Shown piece by piece: positions 10,443 to 21,257 of a DNA stretch of 64,000 nucleotides (its first letter is position 1; every line of letters begins with the position of its first letter). This DNA is from Globodera rostochiensis. Its lineage: Eukaryota; Nematoda; Chromadorea; Rhabditida; Heteroderidae. Made by a program: the position numbers and the translations under genes. The notes under the pieces were generated by a model that worked only from the letters and a program-made list of their open reading frames with translations, did not search any database and was not told the DNA's origin. The stretch spans positions 3,811,254 to 3,875,253 of the forward strand of contig JAEVLN010000001.1 in the NCBI GenBank assembly GCA_018350325.1, read 5' to 3'.

Positions 10443-11750
10443 ATGTCGTCAATTCGTCCATTTGTCATTTTGGCTCTTTGTCTTCTCTTTTTCTGTGCCG
10501 TGCACAGTTCCAACGCCGGAATTTTTGACGAATTTGCGGAAAGTATAAACGACCGATTCAACCAGGGCATGCAATCGATGCACGAGGGCTATCAGCATGC
10601 CAAACAGGCAATTAAGGAATCGGAGGCACACGCATGGCTCATGGAGGTCAAAGGGGTCAAGAGGGGGGCGGGGGGGAGGGGGGGGGGGGTCAAAGGGGGG
10701 GAGGGGGGGGGGGTCAAAGGGGGGGGGGGGGTCAGGCGAGGGAGGGGGGGGGGGGGTCAAAGGGGGGGAGGGGGGGGGGTCAAGGGGGGAGGGGGTCAAA
10801 AGGGGGCGAGGGAGGGGGTCAAAAGGGGGCGAGGGGGGGGAGGGGGGGGGGTCAAAGGGGGGGGGGGTCAAGGGGGGGGGAAAGGGGGTCAAAAGGGGGC
10901 GGGGGGGGGGGGTCAAAGGGGGGGAGGGCGGGGGGGGGGTCAAGGGGGGGGGGTGGGGAGGGGGTCAAAAGGGGGCGAGGGAGGGGGAGGGGGGGGGGTC
11001 AAAGGGGGGGGGGGAAGGTCAAAAGGGGGCGAGGGGTGGGGGAGGGGGGGGGGGGGGTCAAAGGAGGGGGGGGGGTCAAGGGGGGGGAAAGCCATCAAAA
11101 GGGGGGCGAGGGGTGGGGGAGGGGGGGGGTCAAGGGGGGAGGGGGTCAAAAGAGGGCGAGGAGGGGGGAGGGGGTCAAAAGGGGGCGAGGGGGGGGGAGG
11201 AGGGGGTCAAAAGGGGGCGAGGGGGGGGGGGGGGGAGGGGGTCAAAAGGGCGAGGGGGGGGGAGGAGGGGGTCAAAAGGGGGCGAGGGGGGGGGGGGGAG
11301 GGGGTCAAGGGGGCGAGGGGGGGGGAGGGGGGGGGGGGGGGTCAAAAGGGGGCGAGGGGGGGGGGGAGGGGGTCAAAAGGGGGCGAGGGGGGGGGGGGGG
11401 GGAGGGGGTCAAAAGGGGGCGAGGGGGGGGGAGGGGGGGGGATGTCCGTTAGTGCTGATCACCGCGCCCAAAGGTCGTGGGGGTCCGATTCCCGGCCCGG
11501 GGCTACCATTTTGCTTATCCTAATGGAGCTTTCAAGGAGTTTTGAAAATAACCAAAACCAAATTTCAGTCCCAAAATGGAAATTTCAGTACCAAAACCAC
11601 CGATAAAAGCCAACCATTTAATTGCAGAAAGCTTTCCCCGCCATCAAACAAAAGGTCCAGGATATGAAGGATTGGATCCACGAGAAAACGGCCTCCGATG
11701 GACGACAGGAAGACGAGAAATATACCGTAATCGATTTGGTAGAGGAATAG
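10443..11750 (+). CDS. Small secreted protein (effector-like), paralogue of the 12.6-kb gene
   Basis: Predicted 108 residues from two exons, 10443-10646 and 11628-11750. Residues 1-24 are a clear signal peptide (FVILALCLLFFCAVHSS); the mature part is charged and probably helical (FDEFAESINDRFNQG, then KQKVQDMKDWIHEK) with no cysteine or membrane segment. The splice leaves codon phase 0 (GAG donor, AAA after the acceptor), identical in place and phase to the neighbouring gene at 12566, and the signal peptides are alike, so the two are tandem paralogues. The 981-bp intron is nearly all a G-rich minisatellite; reading through it gives a spurious Gly-rich frame. Function unknown. Small secreted genes like this in cyst nematodes are often gland effectors, but that is inference. 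Confidence 0.75.
10647..11627. repeat. G-rich intronic minisatellite
   Basis: Dozens of copies of a 15-30-bp unit of the form GTCAAAAGGGGGCGAGG plus a variable G tract. It starts at the donor of the 10443 gene (GAG then GTCAAAGG), so each unit repeats a donor-like GTCAAA. The coding strand is extremely G-rich with many G4-capable runs. Ends near 11440, followed by about 190 bases of ordinary intron. Confidence 0.9.
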
Positions 11751-12565
11751 GGAGAAAATCGTAAGAAAATTTTAACATTTTTTTGAATGATTCGTCAAAT
11801 TGATTTATTTCAAATGCCCCAAATGATCTGATCAGCAATTATTTAACTAATTGTTTAAACGAATAAACTGCTCAAATCTTTGCACTTTTAATTGTTTTTT
11901 TAAATTAATTTTATTGCTTCTTTTGCATCGATTTTTATTTAGCGTAATTTAAAAAGAATAACCCCAAAAAATCCATTAAAATTGAAGAGATTGGACACGG
12001 GGGGAGAGAATACCATCAGTTAAAAAGTGCCTATTCCCACCGTAATTTGGTGCGGGTTCAAATGCATCAGCAAAACATCGTCAGAATTTCATTTTTTATG
12101 TCAAATTTTGGTATGGCCTAAGACTGACCATGCCATCGTTCCACGAGCCTGCATTACGGCTTGGTTTATTTTCGGCATTGATCTTCGAACCTTAACATGT
12201 CCAGGTACGAGACCGGACGGGATCCCGCGATGGAATCCCAAAAATATTGCCAATGCGAGAAGTTCAAATCGTTCCCGTTAAATGCTTTCCAAATTCCGGC
12301 ATTCGATTGTTTCGCTTTTTTATTGACTCATCGATGGCTGTTGATTGTGGACGGACGGACGCAAAATGAGTGAAAAACGGACGGTGTTAAATTCCAATCG
12401 CTTATTCACCCCAAAAGGTTTTTTGTTCATTTAGAAACATTTTTCTCTCGCTTTCGCCGACATTTGTTTGGTTTTTTCATTTTCATTGACTATTTCCCTT
12501 TTAAATTTTGAGCTTTATTTTACACAATTTTTGAAAAAGATTAAAATTTTGAACTTTGTGCTAAT
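11751..12565. other. Intergenic between the two secreted paralogues
   Basis: Ordinary AT-rich spacer. No exon with agreeing splice signals; the open frame at 12027-12281 has no family signal. Confidence 0.5.
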
Positions 12566-14710
12566 ATGTCAATTCATCCCTTTGCTATTTTGGCGCTCTG
12601 CCTTTTCTTTCTCCGTGTCGTGCTCAATTCAAACGCCGCTCTGATTGACCATGTGCAAGCTGGTGTGGACAAGGACTTTGAATTTGGGTTGGACTTGGCC
12701 AACAAGGCGGCACCGGCTTTGGACGATTTGGCCAACAAGGCGGCTTTGGGCGACTTGGCCAACCAGGCGGCACCGGCTTTGGACGATTTGGCCAACAAGG
12801 CGGCTTTGGGCGACTTGGCCAACAAGGCGGCACCGGCTTCGGACGATTTGGCCAACAAGGCGGCACAGGCTTTGGACGACTTGGCCAACAAGGCGGCACC
12901 GGCTTTGGACGATTTGGCCAACAAGGCGGCACCGGCTTTGGACGATTTGGCCAACAAGGCGGCTTTGGACGATTTGGCCAACAAGGCGGCTTTGGACGAT
13001 TTGGCCAACAAGGCGGCTTTGGACGATTTGGCCAACAAGGCGGCACAGGCTTTGGACGACTTGGCCAACAAGGCGGCACCGGCTTTGGACGATTTGGCCA
13101 ACAAGGCGGCACCGGCTTTGGACGATTTGGCCAACAAGGCGGCTTTGGACGATTTGGCCAACAAGGCGGCTTTGGACGATTTGGCCAACAAGGCGGCTTT
13201 GGGCGACTTGGCCAACAAGGCGGCACCGGCTTTGGACGATTTGGCCAACAAGGCGGCTTTTGGCGACTTGGCCAACAAGGCGGCACCGGCTTCGGACGAT
13301 TTGGCCAACAAGGCGGCACAGGCTTTGGACGACTTGGCCAACAAGGCGGCACCGGCTTTGGACGATTTGGCCAACAAGGCGGCACCGGCTTTCGACGATT
13401 TGGCCAACAAGGCGGCTTTGGACGATTTGGCCAACAAGGCGGCTTTGGACGATTTGGCCAACAAGGCGGCTTTGGGCGACTTGGCCAACAAGGCGGCACC
13501 GGCTTTGGACGATTTGGCCAACAAGGCGGCTTTGGGCGACTTGGTCAACAAGGCGGCACCGGCTTTGGACGATTTGGCCAACAAGGCGGCTTTGGACGAT
13601 TTGGCCAACAAGGCGGCTTTGGACGATTTGGCCAACAAGGCGGCTTTGGGCGACTTGGCCAACAAGGCGGCACCGGCTTTGGACGATTTGGCCAACAAGG
13701 CGGCTTTGGACGATTTGGCCAACAAGGCGGCTTTGGACGATTTGGCCAACAAGGCGGCTTTGGACGATTTGGCCAACAAGGCGGCACCGGCTTCGGACGA
13801 TTTGGCCAACAAGGCGGCACAGGCTTTGGACGACTTGGCCAACAAGGCGGCACCGGCTTTGGACGATTTGGCCAACAAGGCGGCTTTGGACGATTTGGCC
13901 AACAAGGCGGCTTTGGACGATTTGGCCAACAAGGCGGCTTTGGACGATTTGGCCAACAAGGCGGCTTTGGACGATTTGGCCAACAAGGCGGCTTTGGACG
14001 ATTTGGCCAACAAGGCGGCTTTGGACGATTTGGCCAACAAGGCGGCTTTGGACGATTTGGCCAACAAGGCGGCTTTGGACGATTTGGCCAACAAGGCGGC
14101 TTTGGACGATTTGGCCAACAAGGCGGCTTTGGACGACTTGGCCAACAAGGCGGCACCGGCTTTGGACGATTTGGCCAACAAGGCGGCACAGGCTTTGGAC
14201 GACTTGGCCAACAAGGCGGCACCGGCTTTGGACGATTTGGCCAACAAGGCGGCTTTGGACGATTTGGCCAACAAGGCGGCTTTGGACGATTTGGCCAACA
14301 AGGCGGCTTTGGACGATTTGGCCAACAAGGCGGCTTTGGACGATTTGGCCAACAAGGCGGCTTTGGACGATTTGGCCAACAAGGCGGCACCGGCTTTGGA
14401 CGATTTGGCCAACAAGGCGGCTACGGCTTCAGGCGACTTGTATTCGGTCGTGCGTGGATTTCTTGAAGAGGTGGGAGAGAATTTAATTTTAAAATTTGTT
14501 GGAAATTATTGTCAACAGTTGGAACGTTTGGGGAATGAGCAGCCCAATTAAAGGGGGAGAATTGAAGAAGTTTTGGAATTTTTAGGAAAATCTGGTTGAT
14601 TCAATCTTCTAATTAAACTTTCTTTTTTTCCATTTCAGAAAATTGTCCCGGAGGTTAATGAGGTGACGGATAATTTGAAGAAAATGCTCAACCAGAAGTC
14701 TGCGCCCTAA
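12566..14710 (+). CDS. Secreted DLANKAA-repeat protein
   Basis: Two exons, 12566-14470 and 14639-14710; about 658 residues. A signal peptide (FAILALCLFFLRVVLN) is followed by about 59 repeats of 9 residues (DDLANKAAL) or 11 residues (DDLANKAAPAL, with AQAL/APAS variants), then a short unique C-terminus (SGDLYSVVRGFLEE, then KIVPEVNEVTDNLKK). The repeat is alanine-rich and amphipathic, so a helical rod is likely. The 27- and 33-bp DNA units are nearly identical, which points to recent expansion; because both are multiples of three, five of the six frames are also open, but only this frame has the signal peptide and a paralogous exon 2. Exon 2 joins in phase 0 exactly as in the 10443 gene. Unrecognised; secreted, possibly an effector (inference). 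Confidence 0.85.
12690..14430. repeat. Coding 27/33-bp tandem repeat array
   Basis: About 59 units of GACGATTTGGCCAACAAG followed by GCGGCTTTG or GCGGCACCGGCTTTG. Variation is limited to a few sites (GGC for GAC, CAG for AAG, TCG or TTC at the end). Higher-order blocks of several units recur, so unequal exchange is likely. Confidence 0.95.
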
Positions 14711-14954
14711 AACAGGCGAATATCGCCGACTCATTCGTTCGGCTGGACGATCAAAATGAGAGGGAATTTAAACATTTTGCGATTTAATTGCCAAATAAAG
14801 GAAAAAACCTTTTTAAAACGCCATTTTTGGCAAAATTTTGTACTATCATTTGTAAATAAATGTGCTTCATTCAATGCTTTTTCAATTTCATTCGGCTACC
14901 AGTGGAACAAACAGCCTGATCAGCACATCGATTATAATTGTTAATAATTTCAAA

Positions 14955-16726
14955 TTAAATTAAAATTGTCGCCGGTCGGTTCCTCGCTGTGGCCAATGTC
15001 GCCGGCTTTTCTCCCCAGGGGCCAATGTCCGTTCGTCGAAGCCACGGCGCGTCTGGGAGAAGCTCAAATATTTCCCAATCCGACAAAGCTTTGTGGCCAT
15101 CCCCTGAAAATAAATTTGTTACAAATTTGGTTTTGAACATTTTGTCTCACAGCCTCCGATGATGGCCAACCATTCATTTCCTTGGCCATCCCCGAAAATC
15201 ACAGAGCAATGATTTTCCCGAGGCTTTTCCAGCGCAATTCCAGCAATAAGCTCAACGGCGCCCGTCCGCAAATCCATGGCCAAAAAATCGGCACGAAGCT
15301 GAAATTTACAAAAAATAATCTTAAATTTAAGTATATGCCACATTGTGCAAAATTATATTTTTCTAATTAATTTAATTATAAAAATATTAAACGAATTTTA
15401 ATCACTTAATTAAATAATCGAAAGAAATTGATAAATAAATAAATGTTAAAAGCTTTTTCAACTGACTCCGATGCCATCGAAGCCTCCGGCGATGAATGCT
15501 TTTTGAGGGGCCACAACCGAAGACTTTGCGATGGAATGGCCTTCGATAGGATCTGAATTAGCGAATAAAGTGCCGCCAAAATAGCATTTCCCAAGGTTTA
15601 CAGGGCAAAATGTGTTTCAACGAACAATTCTGTTCAGGAAAAGCGTATTCGAACACCTGAAAATCACTTATTGGACAATATTTTAATTATTTATTATGTC
15701 CAAATTAATTAATTAATTAATTAATTAATTAATTAATTATCATTTTCCACCGTTTTCAGCGTCCGATGTCCGTCCCACCCGCCCACCAGCCACAGCAGGC
15801 GTCCTTTGCTCTCGCCGCAGTCGCGCGCAACGACGGCCACACCATTCTTCACACCGTACGGTAGCGGTTCCAGCGAATGAACGGACGACGGATACGGTAG
15901 CGGTTCCAGCGAATGAACGGACGACGGATACGGTAGCGGTTCCAGCGAATGAACGGACGACGGATACGGTAGCGAGGGGCGAAGGAGAAGGGACTGTCGC
16001 GTACAGTGGCGGCCGTCAAAACCGCCAAACGCAAAAGCGGTGTCATCCTAAGACAAAGGAAATTGATAAAATTGACGCTTTTTATTAAATTAAAGGTAAA
16101 AAATAAATAAAAATAAACCGCGAATTGGCAAAATGCCGCACAAGAAAATGCATTGGGCGCTTTCATTTCACAAATTTTCCAATTTCCTTCCAAATTTTTG
16201 CCTAAATTGATAGGTAATTAATTAATTAGTATTTATTACAAATGTTTGACCGTCAAATTGAATGGATTCAATTTCTGTTAAATGCTGTCCGGGCCCAGAA
16301 CAGCCAGCAACAGCCAAAACATTCTAAAACATCGATTAATTTAAAATATTAAAACAAATCTCAAAATTATCGCTTATTTATTATTCCTATTTATAAAGAA
16401 TAAGCCAATAAATTAAATTAAATTTTAAATTTATTTTGTTGACTTTTTTGAAATTGAAAAGTGCCGGCGCACGCCGTGCCAAATTCATTGCCGGAAAATT
16501 GGGCTGTGGCCGAAGGTCCGGAACTGAGAACAGTTCGCATGTGCACAGAGAGCCGCGCTCCAAAGAATCGAAAAAGGAAATTAAAAATTAATAAAAAAAC
16601 GTTGCAAAAATTTAAACCGCGACCTGATGATCCTCCAACAACTAAAATCATGTTTGGCGATGAGTTTGGCATTTCGTTCAAATTGTTAAGCATTTTGAGC
16701 AGAAATTTGAAAACGCCGTGAAACAT
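14955..16726 (-). CDS. Kelch-repeat protein
   Basis: Nine exons on the minus strand: 16726-16624, 16559-16444, 16323-16251, 16186-16119, 16047-15751, 15656-15602, 15552-15467, 15298-15151, 15103-14955; phases agree at every join. Kelch blades show as repeated Gly-Gly strands: ILVVGGSS, VLAVAGCSG, AFAFGGFDGRH, LWLVGGWDGHRTL, AFIAGGFDGIG and LAIIGGWDGHKALSDW, i.e. about six blades of a beta-propeller. No BTB, BACK or F-box part and no signal peptide are visible, so the partner is unknown. Odd points: exon 2 follows GG rather than AG, and within exon 5 a 36-bp unit (YPSSVHSLEPLP) is present three times, inserting 24 residues in a blade. The start at 16726 is the first ATG; an internal Met 11 codons in is an alternative. 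Confidence 0.8.
15863..15975. repeat. In-frame 36-bp triplication within the kelch gene
   Basis: Three consecutive copies of a 36-bp unit starting GGTAGCGGTTCCAGCGAATG lie in exon 5 of the kelch gene. The length is a multiple of three, so the frame is kept; it adds two extra copies of a 12-residue segment. Confidence 0.9.
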
Positions 16727-16884
16727 TAAAAGTAAAAAGGGAAATGATATAATATTTAAAACTTATCTTTAATTGAATTTTATTTATAAAGAGTGGTTTA
16801 AGGTACAGAAAAAGCATAATTGTCAATGGCAGACTTTTGGGCCACCCTGTAATGTGGGAAGAGAAACAAATTTAGAACCTAAAG

Positions 16885-17281
16885 TAAGGAGAGAGAGAAA
16901 AAAGAAAGGGCAGAAAGAGAAAGAAGAGAATTAGAGAGAGAGAATAAGTGAGAAGGGCAGAGATAGAGAGAGAAAAATAGAAGGGCAGAGAAGAATAAGA
17001 GATCAGAGACAGAGTGAATAAGAGAGAAGAGCAGAGATAGAGAGAAAAAGAGAAAGGGCGAGAGAGAGAAAAAAGAGAATTAGAGAGAGAGAATAAGAGA
17101 GAAGGGCAGAGAGAGAGAGAGAATAAGAGAGAATGGCAGAGAGAGATAGAGAATAAGAGAGAATGGCAGAGAGAGAGAGAGAATAAGAGAGAATGGCAGA
17201 GAGAGAGAGAGAGAATAAGAGAGAATGGCAGAGAGAGATAGAGAATAAGAGAGAATGGCAGAGAGAGAGAGAGAAAAAGGG
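16885..17281. repeat. GA-rich microsatellite
   Basis: Imperfect GAGAGAGA array with interspersed AATAAGAGAGAATGGCAG units (most regular at 17100-17270). Long frames on both strands here are artefacts. Confidence 0.9.
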
Positions 17282-17584
17282 AATATGCCAACATTTGGGG
17301 CTCTTCAGAAACGACAGACAGAGGCAAATGATTACACAACAAATTTCTTCCGCTATTCGTTGTTTTCTTTTTGCTGGAACATTTTTGCTTCTGATTGAAT
17401 AATCGCAAATTTGTGAATGATGAAATTCAATAAATTATTACCTACTGCTTTTACTATACTTATGCAAATGCATAAAAGGCACCAATTTACAATAATTACT
17501 TTTTATTTTCATTTTCACATTTCTCAAAATGTGAATAAATCAGTTTAGGTAAAGTGAGCAAAATTCCTCCAGCAGTTTAATTTA

Positions 17585-18892
17585 TTGATAATAAATAATT
17601 GTACTTATTCGATGCCAATGACTTCAGCAACGGCAATAATGACACTTTTCGCTGTGTTAAATATTTTTCAATTGGGCGAAATTTGTGTTGGAATGGAGGG
17701 AAATGACAGAGTGCCAACAAACGAAGAAGACAATGCGTTTAACAATAGTGACAAAATATCGACATTTAGTGAGGACGACTTTTGGAGTTCGGTTTTAGCG
17801 TGGGACCCGCTAATGGAGCCGGAAATGGAAGGGGAATGGATGCAATCACTGCCTCCAGTAATGAACACCGATTTCTTTGATCAACTTCCCGTTACGGAGT
17901 GGGATTCTGTGGGTGAATGCATCATTCCCATGGTTTCGGCGGCTCATTTTGCCGAGGGAAATGTTACAGTAAACTCTCAGGACAAAACGATCTTACATCC
18001 GATGATGGCACAAGATCCTCCAAATGAAACGATCTTTCATCCGATGGTGGCACCAAATCCCTTGAATGAAAGTATGACTCATTCGATGATGGCACAAGAT
18101 CCTCCAAATGAAACGATGATTCATCCGATGATGGCACAAGATCCTCCAAATGAAACGATCTTTCATCCGATGATGGCACAAGATCCTCCAAATGAAACGA
18201 TCTTTCATCCGATGATGGCACAAGATCCTCCAAATGAAACGATCTTTCATCCGATGATGGCACAAGATCCTCCAAATGAAACGATCTTTCATCCGATGGT
18301 GGCACCAAATCCCTTGAATGAAAGTATGACTCATTCGATGATGGCACAAGATCCTCCAAATGAAACGATCTTTCATCCGATGATGGCACAAGATCTTCCA
18401 AATGAAACGATCTTTCATCCGATGATGGCACAAAGAATATTCACAAGACAAAATGCGTGGACAACTCCAATGGAAAGGAAATCTGTGCTCATTGGTCACC
18501 CTACAGTATCCGGCCTACAGTCCACGATTGCCAAGAATTCAATTGCAGTAAACGCAAGAGTGCCGGAAGCTCCAAGGACTCCGATGGCCGGTGACCACCG
18601 CCTTAGACTTCCACAACCACTCTCAATGATGGCATTAACTGACCGACATTTCACAATATCCGACCTTTTTACGGTATCAACACCAGAGATTACTGTATCG
18701 AGGAGAGTGCATACCGTACCGCATAAACTTGGATATTTTGATGGTATTAGTAGCGTAGAAGCTTTGTTGTCAAACTCGAAAAGACCAATTGAAACTGACG
18801 ATCAATTGGAAAATGGAAGTCGAAAAATGGCAAAAAATGATCAAACAAAAAATCCAATTTCGCGAAATTTGGAAAAATTGGGTAACCATTAA
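17585..18892 (+). CDS. Secreted tandem-repeat protein with N-glycosylation sequons
   Basis: Open frame of 435 codons. A start at the second Met (17612) gives a good signal peptide (TAIMTLFAVLNIFQLGE). Then comes an acidic region with Trp (about residues 45-115), a block of about ten 13-residue repeats (MMAQDPPNETIFHP and MVAPNPLNESMTHS types, 17980-18430), and a basic/hydrophilic tail. Each repeat has one NET or NES sequon, ten in all, so the mature protein is probably heavily N-glycosylated. Not recognised. The frame ends at 18892, but a donor at 18881 (TTGG before GTAACC) splices in frame to 18971, so this may be the first exon of a longer gene that includes the next feature. Confidence 0.7.
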   Translation: MIINNCTYSMPMTSATAIMTLFAVLNIFQLGEICVGMEGNDRVPTNEEDNAFNNSDKISTFSEDDFWSSVLAWDPLMEPEMEGEWMQSLPPVMNTDFFDQLPVTEWDSVGECIIPMVSAAHFAEGNVTVNSQDKTILHPMMAQDPPNETIFHPMVAPNPLNESMTHSMMAQDPPNETMIHPMMAQDPPNETIFHPMMAQDPPNETIFHPMMAQDPPNETIFHPMMAQDPPNETIFHPMVAPNPLNESMTHSMMAQDPPNETIFHPMMAQDLPNETIFHPMMAQRIFTRQNAWTTPMERKSVLIGHPTVSGLQSTIAKNSIAVNARVPEAPRTPMAGDHRLRLPQPLSMMALTDRHFTISDLFTVSTPEITVSRRVHTVPHKLGYFDGISSVEALLSNSKRPIETDDQLENGSRKMAKNDQTKNPISRNLEKLGNH

Positions 18893-18970
18893 ATAAAATA
18901 AAATATTATTAGAAATCTTTTTATTTATTTAGCAATCAACAACGAAAAATAATTTTTAAAATAATTTCAG

Positions 18971-21020
18971 TAAAATTTGTTCATCGTTTTTTCTGTCTAA
19001 CTTTGTGGGTGTTGGACATAAATTTACAAAGTTTCGATCAGCTGTTGGAAGCACTCAAAAAAGGCGCCAAAAAGGGCGATTTGAAAATAAAGAGCGCTTT
19101 TGAACATTTTGCCAAAATGCTTCGCCAAATGGACGTTCAAAAGGCTATTGAACGTTTCGTTAAATTCACTTCAGTCAACAAACATTTCAATGGAATAATT
19201 GGCGAAATTCAAGCGCAGGCGGCGATTGTGTTTGGCAAAAGTCTATTTAAGTTGGCAATAATTTGAAATATTTTTTTAAATTTGAACTTTTAAGTGTGGA
19301 GAAAAAAACTGATGCCGCCACGTACTTAACTTTGCTACTCGGCCAACAGAAAATTGAATTTGATGATGAAAAAGTTGAAAAACGCGCGAATTTGCTCTTT
19401 TTCTTTTTGCGTCTGTACAGAAAAATGGTCGGATTAATTGAAGCACCGTATAAGGGCGCCGCCCATACGGTAGGACTGAAAAAATTGTGGCTCGCGAGAC
19501 TTGACCCCGAGACTCGAGGACCCTGTGACTCGAGGACCTCGAGAACGAGACTTGACCCCGAGACTCGAGGACCCTGTGACTTGAGGAACCTCGAGAACGA
19601 GACTTGACCCCGAGACTCGAGGACCCCGAGACTTGAGGACCCTCTGACTCAAGGACCTTGAGACTGAGACTTGACCCCCTCGAGGACCCTGTGACTTGAA
19701 GACCTCGAGACCGAGACTTGACCCCGAGACTCGAGGACCCTGTGACTTGAAGACCTCTAGACCGAGACTTGACTCCGAGACTCGAGGACCCTGTGACTCG
19801 AGGACTTCGAGAATGAGACTTGACCCCGAGACTCGAGGACCTCGAGACTGAGACTTGACCCTGTGACTCGAGGACCTCGAGACTGAGACTTGATCCCGAG
19901 ACTCGAGGACCTCGAGACTGAGACTTGACCCCGAGACTCGAGGACCTCGAGACTGAGACTTGACCCTGTGACTCGAGGACACTGTGACTAGAGGAACTCG
20001 AGACCCCAAAAAATTGAGAACTTTTGAGACTCAGACTCTCGAGCATTACTAGAAAATACACCAATAATATTACCTTTGGATATTAATTCAAACTAATTAA
20101 TTCTGAATTTTAAATATTTCAAGGAAAAATTGGAACGATCGGACCGCGAGGCTTTGTTGATTTTGATAAGCATGACGAGGAAGGAAATGTCAACTTTTTT
20201 TGGTCGGTTTTTGGACATTAATGCCTCTGAACAGCAGCAAATGGTCGGTTCTGAACTCATTTTAATATTTTAATTCATTTTAAAGAAATTAAATAATGTT
20301 TTTACATTGACAAGACAAAAAGTTTCTTTTTTTGGTTTTGAAGGTTTTGCGTCGGTTGGCAACGCTTGACGCTTTCGCTCTGATCAAAGAGGGCATTTCG
20401 TTGGCCCATTTCGCCGTTCTCCATACGATCGCCCCCTTTCTGATCAGAGAGGACATTTTCCAGCTGAAGGCTTCTTGCCTTTTCGTCCTATTGGAGGACA
20501 TTTCGTCTAAAAACATTGCCTGTCTGATGCTCGTCAACGGAAAAAAGGTCAAAAACGACAACGGCATTGATTTGATGGCACAAATTGCAAAGAGTGCCGA
20601 AAATCACCCAAAACGGTGGGTTTTTGTGTACCAAAAAAAAGGATAAATTTTTTTGACTTCTACAGACAGGACATTGCCGTTACTTTTCTTCGATTATTTG
20701 ATGAGACAATTCGTAGAAATAATGCAAATCACTCGGGACAAAGTAACGCCGCCAGGTTGATACAAAATGCCCAAATTTATAAGGAACTTTATGCCATTGT
20801 GGGTAAATATCTGAAAACCAACGAAACAACAATTATTGGCAAATATGAGACGCTTAAAAATGCGAGGGACAAATTACGCACTTTTCTGACAAAAAGTGTC
20901 AGACAATTGGACCATTTGATAAAACGATGGAATTCGATGAAAAGTCCCGATAATGATCAGAAGGTAAACACAAAGTTCATAAGTGATTTCGTGAAAAAGA
21001 CTTGCAAAGCTTTTGTTTAA
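18971..21020 (+). CDS. Unidentified helical protein or C-terminal part of the preceding gene
   Basis: Exons read at 18971-19250 (FEHFAKMLRQMDVQKA), 19295-about 19440 (DAATYLTLLLGQQKIEF), about 20124-20243 (EKLERSDREALLILIS), about 20343-20617 (LIKEGISLAHFAVLHT) and about 20668-21020 (DIAVTFLRLFDETIRRNN, ending in a stop after KKTCKAFV). It lacks its own good ATG, and the first exon joins in frame to the donor at 18881, which suggests one gene of about 17.6-21.0 kb. Content is helical and charged with no recognised domain. The intron at 19450-20050 is filled with a CTCGAGGACC-type repeat. Exact exon ends around that repeat are unsure. Confidence 0.5.
19445..20050. repeat. GACTCGAGGACC-type tandem repeat in an intron
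   Basis: About twenty imperfect copies of units such as GAGACTTGACCCCGAGACTC, starting just after a palindrome (CCGTATAAGGGCG and CGCCCATACGG) and ending CTCGAGCATTACTAG. The same CGAGCATTAC end follows a similar TCTCGG repeat at 60840-60915, so this looks like a dispersed element with an internally expanded core. Confidence 0.75.
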
Positions 21021-21257
21021 ACTGCACGAAATGACGGCGGTCACAGATATTTTTTTTATCATTTAATCTCCGATTTTGACGCTTTGTCGCTAGGCAATAT
21101 TAACCAACCGCTAATGTTTAATGCTTAATTTGTTTTTTAAAAAATTTTATTCATTAATTGTAATAAAATGCGACAAATTTAGTCGGCTTCGGTTTATGAA
21201 TTTTTCAAAGTCTGAAAGCAGCGCCGGAGGGGTTAGCGAAATTTCTTCGTTTTGTTT

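Noticed and set aside
10597..11523. Gly-rich read-through protein from the 10.4-kb gene
   Set aside because: It is the G-rich intron; splicing it out joins a paralogous exon in frame.
12574..14415. Long minus-strand and alternative plus frames across the DLANKAA array
   Set aside because: They arise because 27- and 33-bp units are multiples of three; none has a signal peptide, splice sites or the paralogous exon 2.
16872..17408. 178-residue minus-strand frame
   Set aside because: Translation of the GA microsatellite.
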